Source: an uncultured Lachnospiraceae bacterium (GTDB lineage Bacteria; Bacillota; Clostridia; Lachnospirales; Lachnospiraceae). Taken from it: a stretch of DNA of 64,000 nt. Of this stretch, positions 44,477 through 54,107 are shown piece after piece. A program made the translations under genes and the position numbers. The stretch lies in contig CAJTOR010000017.1 in the NCBI GenBank assembly GCA_910577675.1, positions 11,824-75,823 on the forward strand, written 5' to 3'. The notes beneath the pieces were generated by a model. That model was given only the letters and a program-made list of their open reading frames with translations. It was not told the DNA's origin and searched no databases. Position 1 is the first letter of the stretch. Each line of letters opens with the position of its first letter.

Positions 44477-47400
44477 TTACTTCTTCTCTTCCCGCGGCTG
44501 CGCTGTTGCCCTGTCCACCTGCAATGTTATCTCACTAAAATATTTAGCTGGGACATCCTTTATAAGGCATTTCTCAATATCATCCCTCTCATATAGCGGA
44601 CAGTTTGACTCATCCTGACCCAGCCGGTAAAAACACAGGCTTTCGATTGTGACATTTTCATTAAAACAGCCTACAAAACCGCCGGAGAAATTCAGTATGG
44701 CTCCCATTCCAATCCCCTTATCCTCGCTGCAATAGGATTTAATACATCCCCCGTCAATCACCATCCCGTGATACCAGCCCGCTGCCGTAAGCCTGCTGTT
44801 AAGCGACATATCATTCACAACACGCTTACAAAAACGGGAGGATTCCGACTCATTTAGTTCTTCTTTCCCCGGTGTATAAATCAGGCGCTCCAACTGTAAA
44901 AATGGCTGGGAAATTTCATAGTCCGCAAGCTGCTGCCTCCAAACTTCCCTCTCCTCCACAGATAATTCAATCGGATGCACCAGCCCAATTTTTGCTCCCT
45001 CTGGTTGCGCTTGCTTCCCCTCACCCGAGGCGGCAGGAATATTTTCCTGTTGGTCTGCCGCCGCTTTAGTGCTATTATTGTCAGGCAGCACATACTCTTC
45101 CTCATCCTGCGTGTTAAATGAGCCATCCTCCATATAGCGGAAACTCTGTATAAGCCTTCCGCCCTCATAAATACCCCAAATCAGCCCGGTCGCAAACTGG
45201 TGCATAATCGGATTTTTTACAAAGAGCTGTTTCCACGATTCTACACTCCACAGCCGCGCAGAGGACAGCGCCTGCTCCAGGCGCATTGTCTGGCTCGCAA
45301 TTATTTCCTTCATCTGTTTTTTCATCTGCTTAAACTCTTCGTAAGCTGCCGCCGCCTTCTTTTCATCGTCCCTTTTGCCCGGCGCAGGGAGGTTTTTCAA
45401 TTTTTTTCCTAAGATATGCTTTTCTTCTGTTCTTTCCTTTTCCTTTAACTCCTCTAAATCAGGATTCTCCTTATCCGCCGCTTTATCTTCCAGTTCCTCA
45501 TATACCTCAAACTCAAGCGCAGGCGTGACCAACACACGGAATTTCCGCCCACCATAATCAAAGGTGCGCCCCAAGCCCTCATCAAAGCCCAGATCCGGGA
45601 CAATCCGGTCAGCCAGCTCCTCACGGGTAATCCCAAGCTGCTCCGCTGCAAAGGAAAGCGCATCTCCCGCCGCCGTTTTCACCTGCCTGTATTTAAACTT
45701 GCGCGCAATCCCGTCCACGGTTAAAAGCGCCTGCGGCATCGGATTCAGGCTTAACGCCTGTACTGCCTCGCAGGCAATCATGCCGCGCGCCTGCCTTGGC
45801 CATTCCTTTAGCTGGCGCTTAAACCTCTCAATAATCTCGTTACCCCCATGAATCGCAGCCGCATAAAGCACCCAGCGCTTTTTTGCCTCCGCACCAAGCT
45901 CAAGCCATTTATCAAACAATTCATTCACATAAACTGCAAACTCATCCGCCACAAGCGCTTTCGCCAGAAAGGCGGCTTTTTCATTATAACCGCAGGTTGT
46001 CATGGAATAATAGTACAGAAGAATCGCCTGCAAATACTCCTCCCCCGCTTTCTCCCCCGCAACAGTATGTACCACGGAAAACGGCGTTTCGTATGCCCAG
46101 GAAAGGCTGCGCTTCCTGCCGCCCTTATGGATTTCCTGCACCAGTTCCTTCTGCGTTAGCGATTTGCCCGCCGATACACCGCCGTCCTCCACGTTCAGCA
46201 TATCCGAAAGCAGTTCTTTAAGCTTTGCACTCTTTTCCACTTCAAGCGCCTTTACAAGTAATTCCTGACAATCCATCCCGGACTCTTTCCATGCCGCCAA
46301 AACGCGGATCGCAAATTCTCTCACCGCCGATTTTTTTGACGAGAGCATTTCCTTAATCTCCTCCGCCCAGCCTGTCTGACGGATCAAAAGTTCAAGCATG
46401 AATTGTTTGACCTTCTTTGAGCTATCCCCAACATAATAAAGGATTTCTGCTTTATTCTCTTCCATTTTCTGTGAGAGTACTTTAATACCGAACAAACGTT
46501 CTGCCGCATCACCCTTTTTAAATGCAGCGATGGTTTCACTTCGACGCTCCTCTAAATACCGTCCGAAAACTTTCAATATCCCCGCGTGGAATACGTCCCG
46601 GTTCGAACCATAAAGATAGCACTCTTCCATCTGACCTATCCCGGAAAGCTGACGTGCGATATCAAGTCCTTCATATTCGAAATTCTCAAACAGCGCCTCC
46701 ACCTTATTTGCACTGACTTTGGAAGAGTAATCAAACCAATCCTCGCGCAAATTATTATAAATAAATGAAAACCCTCTGTACATCCACATATAAGTCTGGA
46801 AACGCCGGTATAACGCTCCCTCCACAATGTTTTTATCCGTTCCCCTCAATACCGCAAATTCTCTTCCACCACCACCGTTATAGTAATAATTTTTTCCAAG
46901 CTGATCCACAAACGGATACAGTTTATCCACTGTAACCTCCCCGATCAAATAGGATCGAATCATTTCGGCATCCGGGTCTTTTCGCACCAGATTACTCAAC
47001 AGTTTATTAATTACTTTGTCCTGATGGTAGACCTTCCTTTTCGCCATCAGTTCCTTGTACACTTCCGGTTTCTTCTTTTTAATAATTATAAATAACTGAT
47101 TGGCGGTATCAAAATCTGCCTCGTCCATCAACTCAAAATATGCCTCTGGATTATCCTCTAATTGTCTTTCCAGAACAAGTGTATGCCCCTTTTTCGCTGA
47201 CCAGCGGATATAGGTTTTAGCAGGTATATTAAACTCCCTGTCATAGGCTCCTCCCCCCACATAAAGATCCAGCGGAGTGGTAAGCCCAATCAGGTTCATT
47301 GCCTCAAGCGCTTCTTCCGGGTTTGCTGCCAGACAAATTTTTACAACATCCTTTAATTTTCCTGAAAGCGGATAATTCAGGTAGGCAAGACTTGCCACCA

Positions 47401-48139
47401 GTTTTAGTTTCTGGCAGGAAATACCATGTTTTAAACCTGCCAGTTTCAGAATACGGTCCGTCACCTCACCATTTTTCACTGCTTCCTTAATTTCCGTAAC
47501 AGACAGATGAAAAGGAGGGTATACCCTGTCCAAATATTCAATTGCGATCTCCTCATAACACGCAAGTAGCGGAAGATCCTCCTCCATAACCTGCTTTTCC
47601 TGCGCATTTTCACACTTGTATTTTTTGTAAAAGTAAACTGCATATAAAACTAACTTGCCATGATCGGAATCATTTTTCTCATACTGGATTGCCTGCCTTA
47701 ATATTTCTGTCTTCCCACAGGCAATATCTACCAGCCGGTCGCGCGAATAGGAACCGAGCGGATACAGATCAGCACCGATAATTGCCGCGTAGGTCGCTGC
47801 CTTTTTCGCTGCATCCACCTCCACATCAACCGCCCCCTTTTCTGGGTCGATAATATCCATCAGAATCATGCGGAAGCATGTGGAATCCCCCTTCGCCAAC
47901 AACACGGAAAATAATCTGGATGCGATATCGCGTTTTCCATTTTTTACCAATTCCCGGAACAGGCGGATGGCAGGGTCCGGTATTACCGTGGATAAATTCT
48001 CAAAGGTAAAGCTGCAAAGAACCTCACGCCCGACATTTCCTAAGAGGAAATCCTCCGCGGACTTTCGTTCTGTTACGGAAAGGGGAAGAGAGTCTAAAAA
48101 GGTTTGGAATTTCTCTTCTAAGGTGTTGTTTGTGTTCAT
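44477..48139 (-). CDS. DUF4132 giant protein, paralogue 3
   Basis: A 1220-residue cytoplasmic protein, the most divergent of the three. The N-terminal half is helical and unlike the others except for scattered positions (LSGKLKDVVKICLAANPEEA). From about 675 the common core returns (IHKGGRKRSLSWAYE, AKKRWVLYAAAIHGG, NPIMHQFATGLIWGIYEGGR, FRYMEDGSFNT). A Gln/Ala/Glu-rich insert around 1010-1040 precedes KIGLVHPIEL. The final 60 residues differ (FYRLGQDESNCPLYERDD) but keep DVPAKYFSEITLQV. It is flanked upstream by the AAA/DUF4276 pair and downstream by a GNAT gene. Function unknown; the start has AAGGAG eleven bases away. Confidence 0.84.
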   Translation of the reverse strand: MNTNNTLEEKFQTFLDSLPLSVTERKSAEDFLLGNVGREVLCSFTFENLSTVIPDPAIRLFRELVKNGKRDIASRLFSVLLAKGDSTCFRMILMDIIDPEKGAVDVEVDAAKKAATYAAIIGADLYPLGSYSRDRLVDIACGKTEILRQAIQYEKNDSDHGKLVLYAVYFYKKYKCENAQEKQVMEEDLPLLACYEEIAIEYLDRVYPPFHLSVTEIKEAVKNGEVTDRILKLAGLKHGISCQKLKLVASLAYLNYPLSGKLKDVVKICLAANPEEALEAMNLIGLTTPLDLYVGGGAYDREFNIPAKTYIRWSAKKGHTLVLERQLEDNPEAYFELMDEADFDTANQLFIIIKKKKPEVYKELMAKRKVYHQDKVINKLLSNLVRKDPDAEMIRSYLIGEVTVDKLYPFVDQLGKNYYYNGGGGREFAVLRGTDKNIVEGALYRRFQTYMWMYRGFSFIYNNLREDWFDYSSKVSANKVEALFENFEYEGLDIARQLSGIGQMEECYLYGSNRDVFHAGILKVFGRYLEERRSETIAAFKKGDAAERLFGIKVLSQKMEENKAEILYYVGDSSKKVKQFMLELLIRQTGWAEEIKEMLSSKKSAVREFAIRVLAAWKESGMDCQELLVKALEVEKSAKLKELLSDMLNVEDGGVSAGKSLTQKELVQEIHKGGRKRSLSWAYETPFSVVHTVAGEKAGEEYLQAILLYYYSMTTCGYNEKAAFLAKALVADEFAVYVNELFDKWLELGAEAKKRWVLYAAAIHGGNEIIERFKRQLKEWPRQARGMIACEAVQALSLNPMPQALLTVDGIARKFKYRQVKTAAGDALSFAAEQLGITREELADRIVPDLGFDEGLGRTFDYGGRKFRVLVTPALEFEVYEELEDKAADKENPDLEELKEKERTEEKHILGKKLKNLPAPGKRDDEKKAAAAYEEFKQMKKQMKEIIASQTMRLEQALSSARLWSVESWKQLFVKNPIMHQFATGLIWGIYEGGRLIQSFRYMEDGSFNTQDEEEYVLPDNNSTKAAADQQENIPAASGEGKQAQPEGAKIGLVHPIELSVEEREVWRQQLADYEISQPFLQLERLIYTPGKEELNESESSRFCKRVVNDMSLNSRLTAAGWYHGMVIDGGCIKSYCSEDKGIGMGAILNFSGGFVGCFNENVTIESLCFYRLGQDESNCPLYERDDIEKCLIKDVPAKYFSEITLQVDRATAQPREEKK

Positions 48140-48294
48140 TTTTGTTCATTCTCCTTTCAAGATTCGCTATCAACTCATTATCTTTTAACAATTCCATTCA
48201 GTAATATTTGTAAATTACATCAAAAAAATCATATAAAAAATACTGTTCAGTAACGCACCACCTCTAATATTTCCATCACAACTGGTGAAAATTA

Positions 48295-48858
48295 TTATTT
48301 TACATGCTCCTCTTCACAGTTTAAAAGTTTATATATGCCATTCACAAACATCTTAAAACTAACAGAGGTATTCCGTTCCACTTCTATGTATTTCGCAATC
48401 CGCTTCGCCCCATCAATTTGCTGATGTTCCGGCAAAATCATTTGTAATTCATGTTTGGGTGATATAATATCATCTGGAACACGGTACTTTTTCTTCTTCA
48501 TAATTTTACTTAAATCCCTGCAATATGCTGAAGAAACTGCCTCTAAATCTCCAAAATACCAAGATTCCAATTCATGGCATGCAATTCGAATCAATACATC
48601 CCTTTTTGTCCCATTACATATTTGTAATAACTGCATTTTTAGTTCCCGACAATTATTGCTATCCTGATCTTGTACAATAACAAACTTTACATCTGGTTCA
48701 TTCCATGCTGAAAGCTTAATCCGGATGGACTTTTGCAAATCGGATTTCCCTGAATGTGGAATTGTTTGAAAAGTAACATCTTCAGGCAATATCTTGGGCA
48801 AAATTCCATCCAGAAAACATTTCATTGATTTTTCTTCCAACAAAAAAACTAGTTTCAT
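48295..48858 (-). CDS. DUF4276 (TOPRIM-like) protein, partner of the AAA ATPase
   Basis: A 187-residue protein resembling DUF4276. The TOPRIM-type features are a hydrophobic strand then Glu (KLVFLLEEKSMK), VKFVIVQDQDSNNCRELK with a DxD-like acidic pair, and RIACHELESWYFGDLEAVSS, the typical DUF4276 motif. Such folds form nuclease-like active sites using a Glu and two Asp. The ATG at 48858 follows GAGGAAGG. It lies 59 nt after the AAA ATPase gene. Paired AAA ATPase and TOPRIM-like proteins (OLD, PARIS-type systems) act in phage defence, so a defence effector role is inferred. Confidence 0.72.
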   Translation of the reverse strand: MKLVFLLEEKSMKCFLDGILPKILPEDVTFQTIPHSGKSDLQKSIRIKLSAWNEPDVKFVIVQDQDSNNCRELKMQLLQICNGTKRDVLIRIACHELESWYFGDLEAVSSAYCRDLSKIMKKKKYRVPDDIISPKHELQMILPEHQQIDGAKRIAKYIEVERNTSVSFKMFVNGIYKLLNCEEEHVK

Positions 48859-48917
48859 TCCTTCCTCCACTTCTGTAAAATAAACCCGCTTTTATCACCC
48901 AAAACAGATTTTCCGTT

Positions 48918-50090
48918 TTACTCTCCCGCCAACAATCCCTGCTTCCATAATGCCCCCGGTAAATCTCCCGCATCACACAATGATTTAACCAATCCATTAT
49001 CAGAAGCTTTTTTTATCGCAGTAAATCCGTCCTTTTTTTCCATGTAATAAATCTCCTCTAACTTGACTGCATTTAGAAAATCCGGCGAATGTGTGGATAC
49101 AAAAACCTGACCCCCTTTTTCCGCATAAAGACGGAACTCCTCTGCCAATTCCTCCAACAATTCCGGATACAATTGATTTTCCGGTTCCTCAATACATAAC
49201 AGGGCATGCTGTTCCGGTGAGTTCAGCAAAACAAGGTAAGTAAACATCTTAATAGTTCCATCCGAAACAAACTTCGCAGAAAAAGGATTTTTAAACTTCC
49301 CATCCTGAAACCGCAAAACAATATATCCATCCTGCGTTTCCTGAGCTTCCACCTTCTCAACTCCGGGAACACGACATTTCATTTTCTCAACTATCTCTGA
49401 AAATCTCTCCGGATAATTATCATATAAATATTTTGCCACTGCCGATAAATTATCCCCTGTTCTTGAAAGCTTTTCACTATAGACTACCTCCTGCCTCTCC
49501 CTGGCAGCATCAATTCTAAAATCAGAAACATACCAATCCTCAATCAACCGCCGGAATGCAGATACTGCCTCAAACTCCTGAAATTGCCCTAACCCCTTAA
49601 TTGCCAGGATATCCGGAGAATCCAATTTCTGTTTCCGGCGTTTTGCCGACCTTACATCATCATAAGTGCTTAATTTCCCCTCCACTACAATACCTTCACC
49701 AAGAGTAAAATCCAACACCTTCCAAGGTGAACCATGTTGCCCCCTTCGAAAACGCAATACTTCCTTCTTAACCACCGCTTTATTTTTACCATCCAGCCCG
49801 ATTGCAATTTCATAAGTGATTAAAGGAACATTTTTATCAGGTCTAAATTGTATTACAAACTCGATATCTCCGGCTTGGTCACGGGAAATCACCTCTTTAA
49901 AACCTCCCCTTTTTGCCAGGGCTATTTTTACATTACTATTCAAACAATCATTCAAAAAACCAAAAATATCAAAAAATGTCGTTTTTCCGCTCCCATTCTT
50001 TCCCAAAAACACTGCAAAGTTAGGAATATCGTGAACTTCAACATTATGAAACACCCTATAATTCACTATTTTTAAAGTTTCAATCTTCAT
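48918..50090 (-). CDS. AAA ATPase (SMC/OLD-like), partner of DUF4276
   Basis: A 390-residue ABC/SMC-type ATPase. Walker A is FLGKNGSGKTTFFDIFGFLN, followed by the signature region. The mid-part has VEAQETQDGYIVLRFQDGKF and SAKFVSDGTIKMFTYLVLL (signature-like helix), then Walker B HALLCIEEPENQLYPELLEE and the H-loop FVSTHSPDFLNAV. All nucleotide residues look intact. The start at 50090 has GGAGGG. With the DUF4276 gene downstream it forms a two-gene unit like other OLD-type defence pairs. It is not close in sequence to the ATPase of the AIPR module. Confidence 0.82.
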   Translation of the reverse strand: MKIETLKIVNYRVFHNVEVHDIPNFAVFLGKNGSGKTTFFDIFGFLNDCLNSNVKIALAKRGGFKEVISRDQAGDIEFVIQFRPDKNVPLITYEIAIGLDGKNKAVVKKEVLRFRRGQHGSPWKVLDFTLGEGIVVEGKLSTYDDVRSAKRRKQKLDSPDILAIKGLGQFQEFEAVSAFRRLIEDWYVSDFRIDAARERQEVVYSEKLSRTGDNLSAVAKYLYDNYPERFSEIVEKMKCRVPGVEKVEAQETQDGYIVLRFQDGKFKNPFSAKFVSDGTIKMFTYLVLLNSPEQHALLCIEEPENQLYPELLEELAEEFRLYAEKGGQVFVSTHSPDFLNAVKLEEIYYMEKKDGFTAIKKASDNGLVKSLCDAGDLPGALWKQGLLAGE

Positions 50091-50170
50091 TTCAGATCCC
50101 TCCATATGGTTGCTGAAACTTCCTCTTTTTCCTTGACACTGACTTTCTCCCCAAAAAATCGTACCGTTTT

Positions 50171-52414
50171 TTACAAAGTTCTTTCTCCCTCTTCTAAAAC
50201 ACTCCCGTAATACTCCCTCCCCCTATCAATCTCCACCTTTCCCCTGCACAAATAAAGATACTCACAAGCCCTTCCATAAACCATTGCCAGCCCGTCCTCT
50301 TTCTGTGCAAGACGATGCCGCCGCATCGCTGCCCCGTCTGCAAGCTGCGAAAGCATCTCCGACAGACGCGAAAGCCCATACTGCTTTGTAAGCCCGCTCA
50401 TACTGTTAAGCTCCTGCAATGTGCTGTCATGCGCTGTATCAAGCCCGCTCTGGTACAGTTCTTCCAAAAGGGTGCCCGAATCCTCCAAAACACAGCTTAA
50501 AACATCCTTAACATCCTCCTGCCCCATACTTATATTATCATCATAATCTTCCCGGCAAGTTTCCCCGCTTCCGCCCTCCTGTGTACAATCCAAATCCTCT
50601 GCTAATTCGCCCTTCTCAAAAACTGTAACCGGATACAGGCACATCCTGCCATCCTTAAAATACAGTTTTCCCAGAAAGCAGGGCTCTCTATCCTCCGTCA
50701 GACGTTCCAGATAATTAATCCCCCATTCCTCCCTCTTGTTATACGCAAGTTCCAGCACAATCTCACGCCCCGTTTTGTCATACAGGCACATTGTAAGCTT
50801 CTGCTCCGTCTGTGAAAACTCGCCCCTGGTAAATGAGTACGGGCGCAAAAATACCAGTTCCCCGTCCCTTCTCTCCCCCTGCGCACCTTTCAACCACGGC
50901 ATGCGCATCGATGCAACCTTATCCTCAAAAAGCTTTCCGAAATCCCTGTAATACCATCCGCTAAGTTCCCCGCTATGCAGGCAGTTTTCCTTCTGGCAGC
51001 TCCCTGTCACCTCTCCCCTTGTATCCGCACTTGCCGAAAGCCTTCCCCGCACATCAGCGCGCGCGCCGGACAAATTTAGCCGCAGGCCGACCATTTCTTT
51101 TACAGAAACCGGCAATTCCCACGGAGCCGCAGCCTTTTCCTGCCTTCCTCGGTGACCGGCCGCCTCATAAAATACCGGGCGCGCTGAGGTGTAAGTGTAC
51201 CATTCCTTTGTATTTAACTCCAAAAAATAAACTGTTTCGCCCTCATAACCTGTCTGGCTCTCAAAATGTTCCATAGCAATCCCCGCCAGACAGAGATTTC
51301 CCACCGGCACATACTCCGACCTGAACTCCCCTGCAAGCTCCGCTACCTGAAGTGCGTCCTCCGCCTCCAATAATAACCCAACCCTCCTATAAAGCCTGGC
51401 AAACTGCTCCATCAGCTTTTTTACATCGAACGAAGCCTTCCGTTTCAGATAATTCCCGTAAGTATCGTGCAGGGCACGCCAGTAACCCTCAAAATTCGCA
51501 AGTTTTGCATTGTGGCTAATCAGGGCAAGCCGGTCGAGATAATCAAGGACATCCGGGGAAGTGCGCGCAAGCCCCGTATCAAGTAATTCCTCCAAAAATC
51601 CCTTCATCTGCCGGGCGGCATCCTTCACTTCCCCCATGGCATATTCCTGCAATTCCTCCGCCCCGCTAAGCTCCTCCTCCGGCACCTCCCCCGCCTCAAG
51701 CTTGCACCAGAGCACAGCCGCCGCCTTATGGACACAGAATTCCTTTTTGTGGCAGGTACAAGTGGAATATTCTAACGGGGACAGAAGTTTTACCGTATTT
51801 CCGCCCTTTGGCAACTGTACCGTGACAATGCTTGAATATGTGATTTTAGGCTGCTGCCCGGACTTTTTCTGGCTGGCAATAGCCAAAAGCTGTTTCACTC
51901 CAAGCATCTTTTTCAGGGAGGCAAGCGAAAATGCAGAAATCTCTGAAAGAAGGCGCGATTTTAAGTCCCCCTCGTTTGCATCTTCCTTAAAGTCCCCGCT
52001 CTTTCCCTCCGTCGCTTTCTCATTTACTTCTTTTTTCCGGTCAGCCTTCTCCTCCCCATTTTCCTTAGATACCCCATCATTATGGGAAACTTCCACATCC
52101 GTCTTCCCATCCGCTTCCTTTTGTGTTTCCGCCCCTTTCTCTTCTCCTGCCAAAAACTCTTTTAGCGCCAGTATTCCCAGCACCACATGGCGGCAGATCG
52201 TCCTCGACGGACAGGAGCATGTACTCTCAGCAAGCGGCTGCCGAACCACCACAGTTTCCCCACCCACCGTTACCTGCGCATCCCCGTCCACAGAAAGAAC
52301 CTTATAATCCCCCGCCTCCATATCCTTGTAAGCGCGCTTTACAATCCCCTTATTCGCCATTCCAACCAGATAATCGTCATCCAGGTTTGCCAGCAATGTC
52401 TTAAAGTCCCCCAT
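50171..52414 (-). CDS. SWIM zinc-finger protein (YehQ-like)
   Basis: A 747-residue cytoplasmic protein. It has two SWIM-type clusters: CSCPSRTICRHVVLG (residues about 65-80) and CTCHKKEFCVHKAAA (about 220-235), each Cys-x-Cys ... Cys-x-His. Between them is a charged, low-complexity linker rich in Lys and Glu. The rest is helical with no enzymatic motif; a conserved-looking CQKENCLHSGEL near 480 adds cysteines. E. coli YehQ is a SWIM protein encoded next to VWA and MoxR genes, as here except that MoxR is missing. It directly follows the VWA gene (70 nt). It probably binds nucleic acid or protein through the zinc sites. Confidence 0.82.
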   Translation of the reverse strand: MGDFKTLLANLDDDYLVGMANKGIVKRAYKDMEAGDYKVLSVDGDAQVTVGGETVVVRQPLAESTCSCPSRTICRHVVLGILALKEFLAGEEKGAETQKEADGKTDVEVSHNDGVSKENGEEKADRKKEVNEKATEGKSGDFKEDANEGDLKSRLLSEISAFSLASLKKMLGVKQLLAIASQKKSGQQPKITYSSIVTVQLPKGGNTVKLLSPLEYSTCTCHKKEFCVHKAAAVLWCKLEAGEVPEEELSGAEELQEYAMGEVKDAARQMKGFLEELLDTGLARTSPDVLDYLDRLALISHNAKLANFEGYWRALHDTYGNYLKRKASFDVKKLMEQFARLYRRVGLLLEAEDALQVAELAGEFRSEYVPVGNLCLAGIAMEHFESQTGYEGETVYFLELNTKEWYTYTSARPVFYEAAGHRGRQEKAAAPWELPVSVKEMVGLRLNLSGARADVRGRLSASADTRGEVTGSCQKENCLHSGELSGWYYRDFGKLFEDKVASMRMPWLKGAQGERRDGELVFLRPYSFTRGEFSQTEQKLTMCLYDKTGREIVLELAYNKREEWGINYLERLTEDREPCFLGKLYFKDGRMCLYPVTVFEKGELAEDLDCTQEGGSGETCREDYDDNISMGQEDVKDVLSCVLEDSGTLLEELYQSGLDTAHDSTLQELNSMSGLTKQYGLSRLSEMLSQLADGAAMRRHRLAQKEDGLAMVYGRACEYLYLCRGKVEIDRGREYYGSVLEEGERTL

Positions 52415-52484
52415 ATAAACTCAATCCTTTCCGCAAAACCAGTATCGTATCCTAAACCTAAAAACCAGAAAATCCCACTCCGTA

Positions 52485-53612
52485 CTAAACCACAACCTTA
52501 CTCACAAAACCAACCAGTTCCTCCGGTGTCATCGCGCCGACATGGGCCCCCATCCCCGCCAGTTTCTTTGCCGCGTTTCGGTCATAATCAGGATTTGCCT
52601 CCATATCAAGTGCCGTCAGTACCACCAGCTTCGCCCCGCTCTCAATAATTCCCTTGGCTGCGCGGTACATATTGTCATAGCCCCCGCCCTCATACAGGTC
52701 GGAAACAAGAACCACCATGGTTCGGTACGGAAAATCGATCAATTTCTCACAATAGAAAAGCGCGCCGCTGATATCCGTCCCGCCGCCAAGCTGGACACTC
52801 ATCAAAATTTCCACCGGGTCTTCGGCATATCCGCTCAAGTCAACAACACTGGTATCAAAGATCACCAGCTTCGTGTCAATCATCGGAAGCTTTGCAAAAA
52901 TCCCCGCCATCACGGCGCTGTGAATTACGGAATCCATCATGGAACCGCTCTCGTCCACACAGATAATCACGCGCCACGCATTGTACTGCTTCATGCGCGC
53001 ACTAAAATATATATCCTTTAACACCAGTTCTCCCCGCTCAACATCAAAATTTTTAAGGTTCCTCCTGATTGTCTTCTTAATATCCAGATTGCGCATTGTG
53101 CGGATGGGGCTGCTCATACTGCGGTTGAGCTTACCAAAAAAGGACTGCCGCACCTCCTGTTCCAGTTTTTTCATCAGTTCCTCCGCCACCTTGCGCACAA
53201 TTTCACGCGCGAGCACCAGCACTTCCCCGCTCATCAGATGCTTCATGGAAAGAATGGTTTTTAGCAGTTCTTTGTTAGGCTCAAGCTTCCTCATCACCTC
53301 AGCATCGGTCAAAAGCTCCGTCATACCATATTTATCAAGCGCATGCCGCTCCATTATCTCAACTGTCTGCTTAGGAAACAGCTTCTTGATCTTTTGCAGC
53401 CACTTAGGAACCGTAAGCTTAGAGCCTTCGCTTCCACCGCCCCGCTCCTGCCTGATCCCCTGCTCCTCCCCATATTCCCTCTCATACAGATAATCAAGCG
53501 CCTCCTCCATCTCCACAAACCTTGCCTCATTTTGCGAAAATGAAATCTGCTCCGATGCATAACGACCGAGCACCAGCCGCCAGCGGTTTAAAATTTCCTG
53601 CTCGTCTGCCAT
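52485..53612 (-). CDS. VWA domain protein (YehP-like)
   Basis: A 375-residue protein; the ATG at 53612 follows GGGAGGAG. The N-terminal half is helical and basic. The C-terminal half is a von Willebrand A domain with an intact metal-ion-dependent adhesion site: DESGSMMDS, GGGTDISGAL and VSDLYEGGG. Cytoplasmic VWA proteins of this type usually work with a MoxR AAA+ chaperone; YehP pairs with YehL in E. coli. The genes next to it are SWIM (downstream) and GNAT (upstream). No MoxR gene is in the window, so the ATPase partner must be distal or lost. Confidence 0.87.
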   Translation of the reverse strand: MADEQEILNRWRLVLGRYASEQISFSQNEARFVEMEEALDYLYEREYGEEQGIRQERGGGSEGSKLTVPKWLQKIKKLFPKQTVEIMERHALDKYGMTELLTDAEVMRKLEPNKELLKTILSMKHLMSGEVLVLAREIVRKVAEELMKKLEQEVRQSFFGKLNRSMSSPIRTMRNLDIKKTIRRNLKNFDVERGELVLKDIYFSARMKQYNAWRVIICVDESGSMMDSVIHSAVMAGIFAKLPMIDTKLVIFDTSVVDLSGYAEDPVEILMSVQLGGGTDISGALFYCEKLIDFPYRTMVVLVSDLYEGGGYDNMYRAAKGIIESGAKLVVLTALDMEANPDYDRNAAKKLAGMGAHVGAMTPEELVGFVSKVVV

Positions 53613-53679
53613 TATTTCTCCTCCCTCAAACATTCCTTATCATATCAACTCCTATGATAATGCCGTCTTCCAAACAACT

Positions 53680-53714
53680 AGATGGGGCTTATCCCCCACT
53701 GACACAATTGATAT
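53680..53714 (+). repeat. Dispersed hairpin motif, copy 1
   Basis: AGATGGGGCTTATCCCC (53680-53696), a GGGG-CTTAT-CCCC stem, followed by CACTGACACAATTGATA. The same 17-mer with a similar 3' flank occurs at 61399. It lies in the 163-nt gap upstream of the VWA gene. It has no coding role. Confidence 0.5.
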
Positions 53715-53775
53715 ATTAAAGTACAGCAAAAGACTTCCCAGACATAAAAACTGCAAAACCACAAACCTGATAATC

Positions 53776-54087
53776 TCAGCCCACCGTGAAATCCGTCCAC
53801 TCAATATGGTTATACTGCATCACATCATCCGCCCTTTCCATTCCAAGTTTTTCATAGAATGGAACCGCCTTTTCATTCGCAATCAGATACACGGCAATAT
53901 CTTTTTCCCCGCCCGCAAGTTCATGCGCGGTTTTCATTAGCCTCGTTCCAATTCCCTGCCCCTCATAATCCCTAGAAACGCCAAGATCTGTCACATAAAG
54001 CCAATACGCATAGTCCGTCAGACCAAACAGGACACCTGCGGATAACCGCTCACTCTCAATCTTTTTGGAAAAGTATTCCCGGTGCAA
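53776..54087 (-). CDS. GNAT acetyltransferase, N-terminally short
   Basis: A 103-residue GNAT core with LYVTDLGVSRDYEGQGIGTR (acetyl-CoA loop QGIGTR) and AVYLIANEKAVPFYEKLGME. It starts with TTG at 54087 after AAGGAAG. Usual relatives have about 135 residues; the first strand and two helices seem absent, and a stop lies just upstream. It may be a truncated gene or a minimal functional version. It follows the APH-like gene after 20 nt. Confidence 0.65.
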   Translation of the reverse strand: MHREYFSKKIESERLSAGVLFGLTDYAYWLYVTDLGVSRDYEGQGIGTRLMKTAHELAGGEKDIAVYLIANEKAVPFYEKLGMERADDVMQYNHIEWTDFTVG

Positions 54088-54107
54088 AATTCTTCCTTAA
54101 TATATAC

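Noticed and set aside
51561..52307. A 248-codon + strand frame opposite the SWIM gene.
   Set aside because: Ser/Pro-rich shadow caused by the codon bias of the Lys/Glu-rich linker on the other strand; no ribosome site.
53680..53714. Hairpin motif as part of an IS200/IS605 element or omega RNA.
   Set aside because: No tnpA or tnpB gene or fragment was found near either copy, so the assignment cannot be supported from this window.
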